NCBI GenBank assembly: GCA_938030845.1
Contig: CALHIC010000400.1
Location: forward strand, 1-9,313
From: an uncultured Oribacterium sp.
GTDB taxonomy: Bacteria > Bacillota > Clostridia > Lachnospirales > Lachnospiraceae
Length of the DNA stretch: 9,313 nt
Direction of reading: 5' to 3'
The notes under the pieces were generated by a model. That model was not told the origin of the DNA, did no database searches, and saw only the letters and a list, made by a program, of their open reading frames with translations. The stretch's first letter is position 1. Each line of letters starts with the position of its first letter. Positions 6,469 to 9,313 of the stretch are shown here, piece after piece. Position numbers and translations under genes: made by a program.

Positions 6469-8184
6469 TTAATCTTCTTTCCAAAAATACTCAGAAACCA
6501 CCACTTGAAGTTGCTTTATGTTGTTGTACACCTGAATCTTTGGATAGTATAACAGATTAAATCTATTTCGACTAGATTTTTTGTTCAAAAATTTTTCTCC
6601 ATCCTCAAAGAGTACTCCCTCCACTCGTGTACCTTGTTCATCTTCCAGATATAATTTGATGGCATTTTTGTTTTTTCCCACAATTTTAAAATCCTTTAGC
6701 AAAACATTCTTCTGGGCAAAGGCAGGCTTTTCATTTCCTCTACCGAAGGGTTCCAAGCGGGACAAGGAACGAACAAAGTCTTCTTTTAGATAGGAGAAAG
6801 GTAGAACCACATCAATCCAGACCTTCTCCTCCAAATCCTCCGCCTGAAGCTTTGCATTTTGCAGAAGAGCTTTTTTTAGCCCGGGAACATTTTCCTTGGC
6901 AACGGAAAATCCTGCTGCCATGGGATGACCTCCGAAACGTAAAAGCAGTTCCTTTTGTTCCTCCAGCCGTTCTGCCATAGGATAGCCGGGAATGGAGCGT
7001 CCGGAGGCTTTACAGCTTCCGTCCTCCCCGTTGGTAAGGATAAAGCAGGGACGATAAAAGGCTTCCCGTATCCGCCCCGCCACGATTCCCGCAAGGCTTT
7101 CGTGCAAATCGGGAAGCACCAAAAACAGCAGCGGCACATCTCCTTCCTGTTCCGCCAGCGCCTTGGCTTCTTCCACCCCTTTTTTCGTCATTTCCTTTCG
7201 TTCTTCATTTAAGACCAGTAAGTGAGCCGCCTTTTCCTCGGCCTTGCCTTCATTCTCCTCCAGAAAAAGAGAGAGTGCCAGCATAGCACTTTCCAGACGA
7301 CCTCCCGCATTGATGCAGGGACCGATTTGAAAACCGAGTGTATAGGAGGAAATTTCCTGCTCCGGCAAGATATGACACTGCTTTAGAAGCGCCTGCATTC
7401 CGATATTTTGAGTCTTTTGCAAATGAGTCAGGCAATACTTTACGATAACACGATTTTCTTTTTGTAAAGGCATCACATCACAAACCGTAGCAATACCGGC
7501 AAAGCAAGCCAGCTCCTCCAAAAGCTCCAAGCCCTTTTGCCGTTTTTCCAAAAGCATTTTCATAAGAAGATAGCAAACCATGGCTCCGCAGATTTCTTCA
7601 TTAGGATACTTACTGCCCTCTCTTTTGGGATTCACCACGGCAAAGGCTTCCGGAATCCTTTTCTTTCCTTCCTCATCTCTTCGTAAATCATGATGATCCG
7701 TAAGCAGTACATCCATACCGTAGGACTTTGCTTTCTCCATGGCGGAAAATGCGGAAATGCCGTTGTCACAGGTAATCAGAAGGGAAATTCCCTCTGCCTT
7801 TGCCTCCTCGATAATCTGCTCGTTAATCCCGTAGCCATCTAAAATTCTATGGGGAATGACCACGGAAAGCTGCTCTTTGGAGAAAAATAGGGAAAGTGCC
7901 TTCGCCAATATGGTAGAAGCACAAACACCGTCCACATCATAGTCCCCTACAACCCGAACTTTTTCTCCCTCTTTCATGGCTCGCTCCAGGCGATTTAAAA
8001 AACGAATACTGTCCGGCAAGAAAAGAGGAGAGGGAATCTCTTCTCCCTCTAAAAAATTCCGCATTTCTTCTTCTGTTGTTAAATCTCGATTCCGAAGAAT
8101 GCGAACCAAAACCGGATCCAGAGATAATTTCTCTCCCAACTCCTGAAAATCTGCCTTTTTACCGTATACATACCACTTTTTCAT
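6469..8184 (-). CDS. recJ: Single-stranded-DNA-specific exonuclease RecJ
   Basis: A 5'-3' single-strand DNA exonuclease for recombinational repair, mismatch repair and processing of stalled forks, metal-dependent and cytoplasmic. At 571 residues it has the normal length and the full order of domains. The DHH domain shows GDYDVDGVCAS (80-90), LLITCDNGISA (135-145), LLTDHHDLR (160-168) and the later metal-site aspartate in ATVCDVMPL (D236). The DHHA1 domain shows IGPCINAGGRLESA (287-300), SLAGIVAGRIRE (363-374) and LLRFGGHPMAAGFSV (414-428). A C-terminal OB-fold segment runs from about 485 (PAFAQKNVLLKDFKIVGK onward). In the DHHA1 motif a cysteine stands where many RecJ proteins have arginine (GPRINA), a variant I recall from clostridial RecJ proteins. 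The ATG at 8182-8184 has GAAGGA about 5 nt upstream. It is followed by glyA with a 28-bp gap. No confident promoter was recognised upstream. Confidence 0.95.
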   Translation of the reverse strand: MKKWYVYGKKADFQELGEKLSLDPVLVRILRNRDLTTEEEMRNFLEGEEIPSPLFLPDSIRFLNRLERAMKEGEKVRVVGDYDVDGVCASTILAKALSLFFSKEQLSVVIPHRILDGYGINEQIIEEAKAEGISLLITCDNGISAFSAMEKAKSYGMDVLLTDHHDLRRDEEGKKRIPEAFAVVNPKREGSKYPNEEICGAMVCYLLMKMLLEKRQKGLELLEELACFAGIATVCDVMPLQKENRVIVKYCLTHLQKTQNIGMQALLKQCHILPEQEISSYTLGFQIGPCINAGGRLESAMLALSLFLEENEGKAEEKAAHLLVLNEERKEMTKKGVEEAKALAEQEGDVPLLFLVLPDLHESLAGIVAGRIREAFYRPCFILTNGEDGSCKASGRSIPGYPMAERLEEQKELLLRFGGHPMAAGFSVAKENVPGLKKALLQNAKLQAEDLEEKVWIDVVLPFSYLKEDFVRSLSRLEPFGRGNEKPAFAQKNVLLKDFKIVGKNKNAIKLYLEDEQGTRVEGVLFEDGEKFLNKKSSRNRFNLLYYPKIQVYNNIKQLQVVVSEYFWKED

Positions 8185-8264
8185 TTTTTCCTTCTTTATT
8201 AAATCTTTTTTTGCCGATGCATCTCATTATGAAACTTTATGCTGTTCCAAATCCTTAAATTAAT

Positions 8265-8293
8265 TTGCGGAAGTATTATTTTTCTTGTATAGT
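8265..8293 (+). promoter_or_regulatory. Candidate sigma-A promoter for the CPBP protease gene
   Basis: TTGCGG (8265-8270), a 17-bp spacer rich in T, and TATAGT (8288-8293, five of six to consensus) give a plausible promoter. The leader would be about 215 nt and would carry the purine-rich repeats. Confidence 0.5.
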
Positions 8294-8385
8294 AGAAAAG
8301 TCCTGACTCTGCTTTATTCTTATTTTCCAACTTCCATCGAGAGTTTTTATTGTATCGCTATTCGGAAGAAAAGAACAGAAGAAAG

Positions 8386-8430
8386 ATAAGAAGCAACGAT
8401 ATAAGAAGCAACAATATAAGGAGCCGCAAA
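8386..8430 (+). repeat. 15-bp tandem repeat, three copies
   Basis: The units are ATAAGAAGCAACGAT (8386-8400), ATAAGAAGCAACAAT (8401-8415) and the decayed ATAAGGAGCCGCAAA (8416-8430). The first two differ at one base. The period is five codons, and the repeat sits in the inferred leader of the protease gene. Confidence 0.8.
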
Positions 8431-8514
8431 AAGGATTTATAGAAGTAAAAGGAATTAAAAGAACTTAGAAAAAATTGGAAGAATTTAAATTACACAAATA
8501 GAAATGGAGATATA

Positions 8515-9313
8515 ATGAATTTATTAGAAATCAAAAGAGATTTAAATAAGAGCGCCTTAGCCCTTTTGTTATATGTGTTGTCGGTGCAGATTTTAGCCGT
8601 ACTTTTGGTTCTCCTTTTACCCTTAACAAAGATTCCTTTACTATCCGACCAATATATCTGCATGGTCATTTCCGTTATTATCAGCTATTGTCTTTTGGAC
8701 AATATCTTTCCTAAAGAAACAGTCACAGAGCCAGGTCCGGAAAAACCAAGCTTTAGTGTCCTGTCTTTTCTGCATTATTTTATGCTTTTCCAAGCCGCCC
8801 AGTGGATAGGAGGAATCATAAATATCCCGATTATGACGCTCTTTACCAAGCTTGGATTAAACTTATCTTTTTCCGAAGAAGCGGCAAGAGGGGGGTGCCT
8901 GACGAATGCCCCTATGCTGTTTTATACGATTTTGGTGGCTCCCCTTATGGAAGAACTGGTTTTTCGCGGAATCTTTTATCGTCGTTTCCGTTCCTACGGA
9001 AAATATTTTGCAGCTTTTTACACCGCATTTTTCTTTGCTTTAATGCACAGCAATTTCCTGCAATTTGCACCGGCCTTCAGTATGGGAATGATTCTCTTCT
9101 TCATCAGAGACCGTTATGGCCTTCCTTTTTCCGTCCTACTGCATTTCAGTAATAACCTTTTGGCCATTGTGGTAAACAACCTGTCTCAGGGTTCAACTCT
9201 GATTCAGGGTATCTACAGTCTATTCCTTCTTGCCGGTTTGGGATATGGCATCTACTATGTTGTAAAAACTAGAAAAGACTTGGCAGAAGACAGACAATAC
9301 GAAAAGGAACACT
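8515..9313 (+). CDS. CPBP-family intramembrane metalloprotease, partial at window end
   Basis: 266 codons are visible from the ATG at 8515 and no stop occurs before the window ends, so the C-terminus is missing. It is a multi-pass membrane protein of the CPBP (CAAX protease and bacteriocin-processing, Abi) family, glutamate/histidine-based intramembrane proteases related to Rce1. The three family motifs are present: EELVFRG (146-152, with the EExxxR signature), FALMH (174-178), and HFSNN (210-214, HxxxN). Hydrophobic segments lie at about 14-38, 47-62, 83-108, 132-145, 164-178, 184-198, 205-222 and 229-250. The tail from about 251 is charged (KTRKDLAEDRQYEKEH), so the end is probably near. 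GGAGA lies 5 nt before the start. Bacterial members are linked to bacteriocin immunity or processing and to envelope functions, but no bacteriocin gene is visible nearby, so its role here is open. Confidence 0.88.
   Translation, partial: MNLLEIKRDLNKSALALLLYVLSVQILAVLLVLLLPLTKIPLLSDQYICMVISVIISYCLLDNIFPKETVTEPGPEKPSFSVLSFLHYFMLFQAAQWIGGIINIPIMTLFTKLGLNLSFSEEAARGGCLTNAPMLFYTILVAPLMEELVFRGIFYRRFRSYGKYFAAFYTAFFFALMHSNFLQFAPAFSMGMILFFIRDRYGLPFSVLLHFSNNLLAIVVNNLSQGSTLIQGIYSLFLLAGLGYGIYYVVKTRKDLAEDRQYEKEH

Larger units (their letters stand above)
8185..8514. other. Divergent intergenic region between recJ and the CPBP protease gene
   Basis: This 330-bp region contains a candidate plus-strand promoter (8265-8293) and a purine-rich stretch on the plus strand from about 8365 to 8510 that includes a 15-bp tandem repeat. 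A GGAGA ribosome site precedes the protease start. I saw no riboswitch core, tRNA or terminator. A plus frame at 8296-8439 is open (with IRSND and IRSNN repeats) but has no ATG or good ribosome site. Confidence 0.6.

Noticed and set aside
8296..8439. Plus-strand open frame with IRSND/IRSNN repeats in the protease leader
   Set aside because: There is no ATG and no ribosome site. The repeat pattern is explained by the 15-bp tandem repeat.

Overview
The window looks like chromosomal DNA from a low-to-moderate GC Gram-positive anaerobe of the Clostridia, most likely Lachnospiraceae (Oribacterium-like). This rests on strong AAGGAGG-type ribosome binding sites, the codon and protein style, and the gene families present. 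The genus is an inference. No rRNA, tRNA, CRISPR array, transposase, phage gene or classical defence cassette is visible.

Left part (1-2170). A gene on the minus strand for O-acetylhomoserine sulfhydrylase (metY) is cut off after codon 338, so it lacks roughly the last 90 residues of the family. At the break (about base 77) the sequence changes abruptly into an AT-rich tract (17 G/C in 76 bases) that does not resemble MetY in any frame. Divergent from metY, across a 445-bp spacer with a perfect 21-bp tandem repeat and a leader hairpin, is a gene for an ECF transporter S component. It ends in a two-way terminator shared with the convergent gene that follows.

Middle part (2145-5003, all minus strand). 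In transcription order: an AEC-family permease behind a well-formed promoter, an FMN-dependent alpha-hydroxy-acid oxidase-like protein with an atypical active site, and a multi-pass membrane protein resembling the FAR-17a/AIG1 (Pr6Pr) superfamily. The permease and oxidase could form a small unit that imports and oxidises an organic acid; this is inference. A clear Rho-independent terminator at 5104-5144 separates this group from the next.

Right part (5184-9313). recJ (DHH-family single-strand exonuclease) and glyA (serine hydroxymethyltransferase) lie 28 bp apart on the minus strand and are probably one transcript. Divergent from recJ, across 330 bp, is a CPBP-family intramembrane protease gene on the plus strand. 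It runs off the window without a stop and is easily missed because its frame is open at the edge.

Most of the content is ordinary housekeeping and transport. The points that stand out are the abrupt metY breakpoint, and a recurring pattern of purine-rich repeats with periods that are multiples of three (15, 21 and 36 bp) on the mRNA-sense strand upstream of three different genes, with a related K/E-rich tract next to the metY break.
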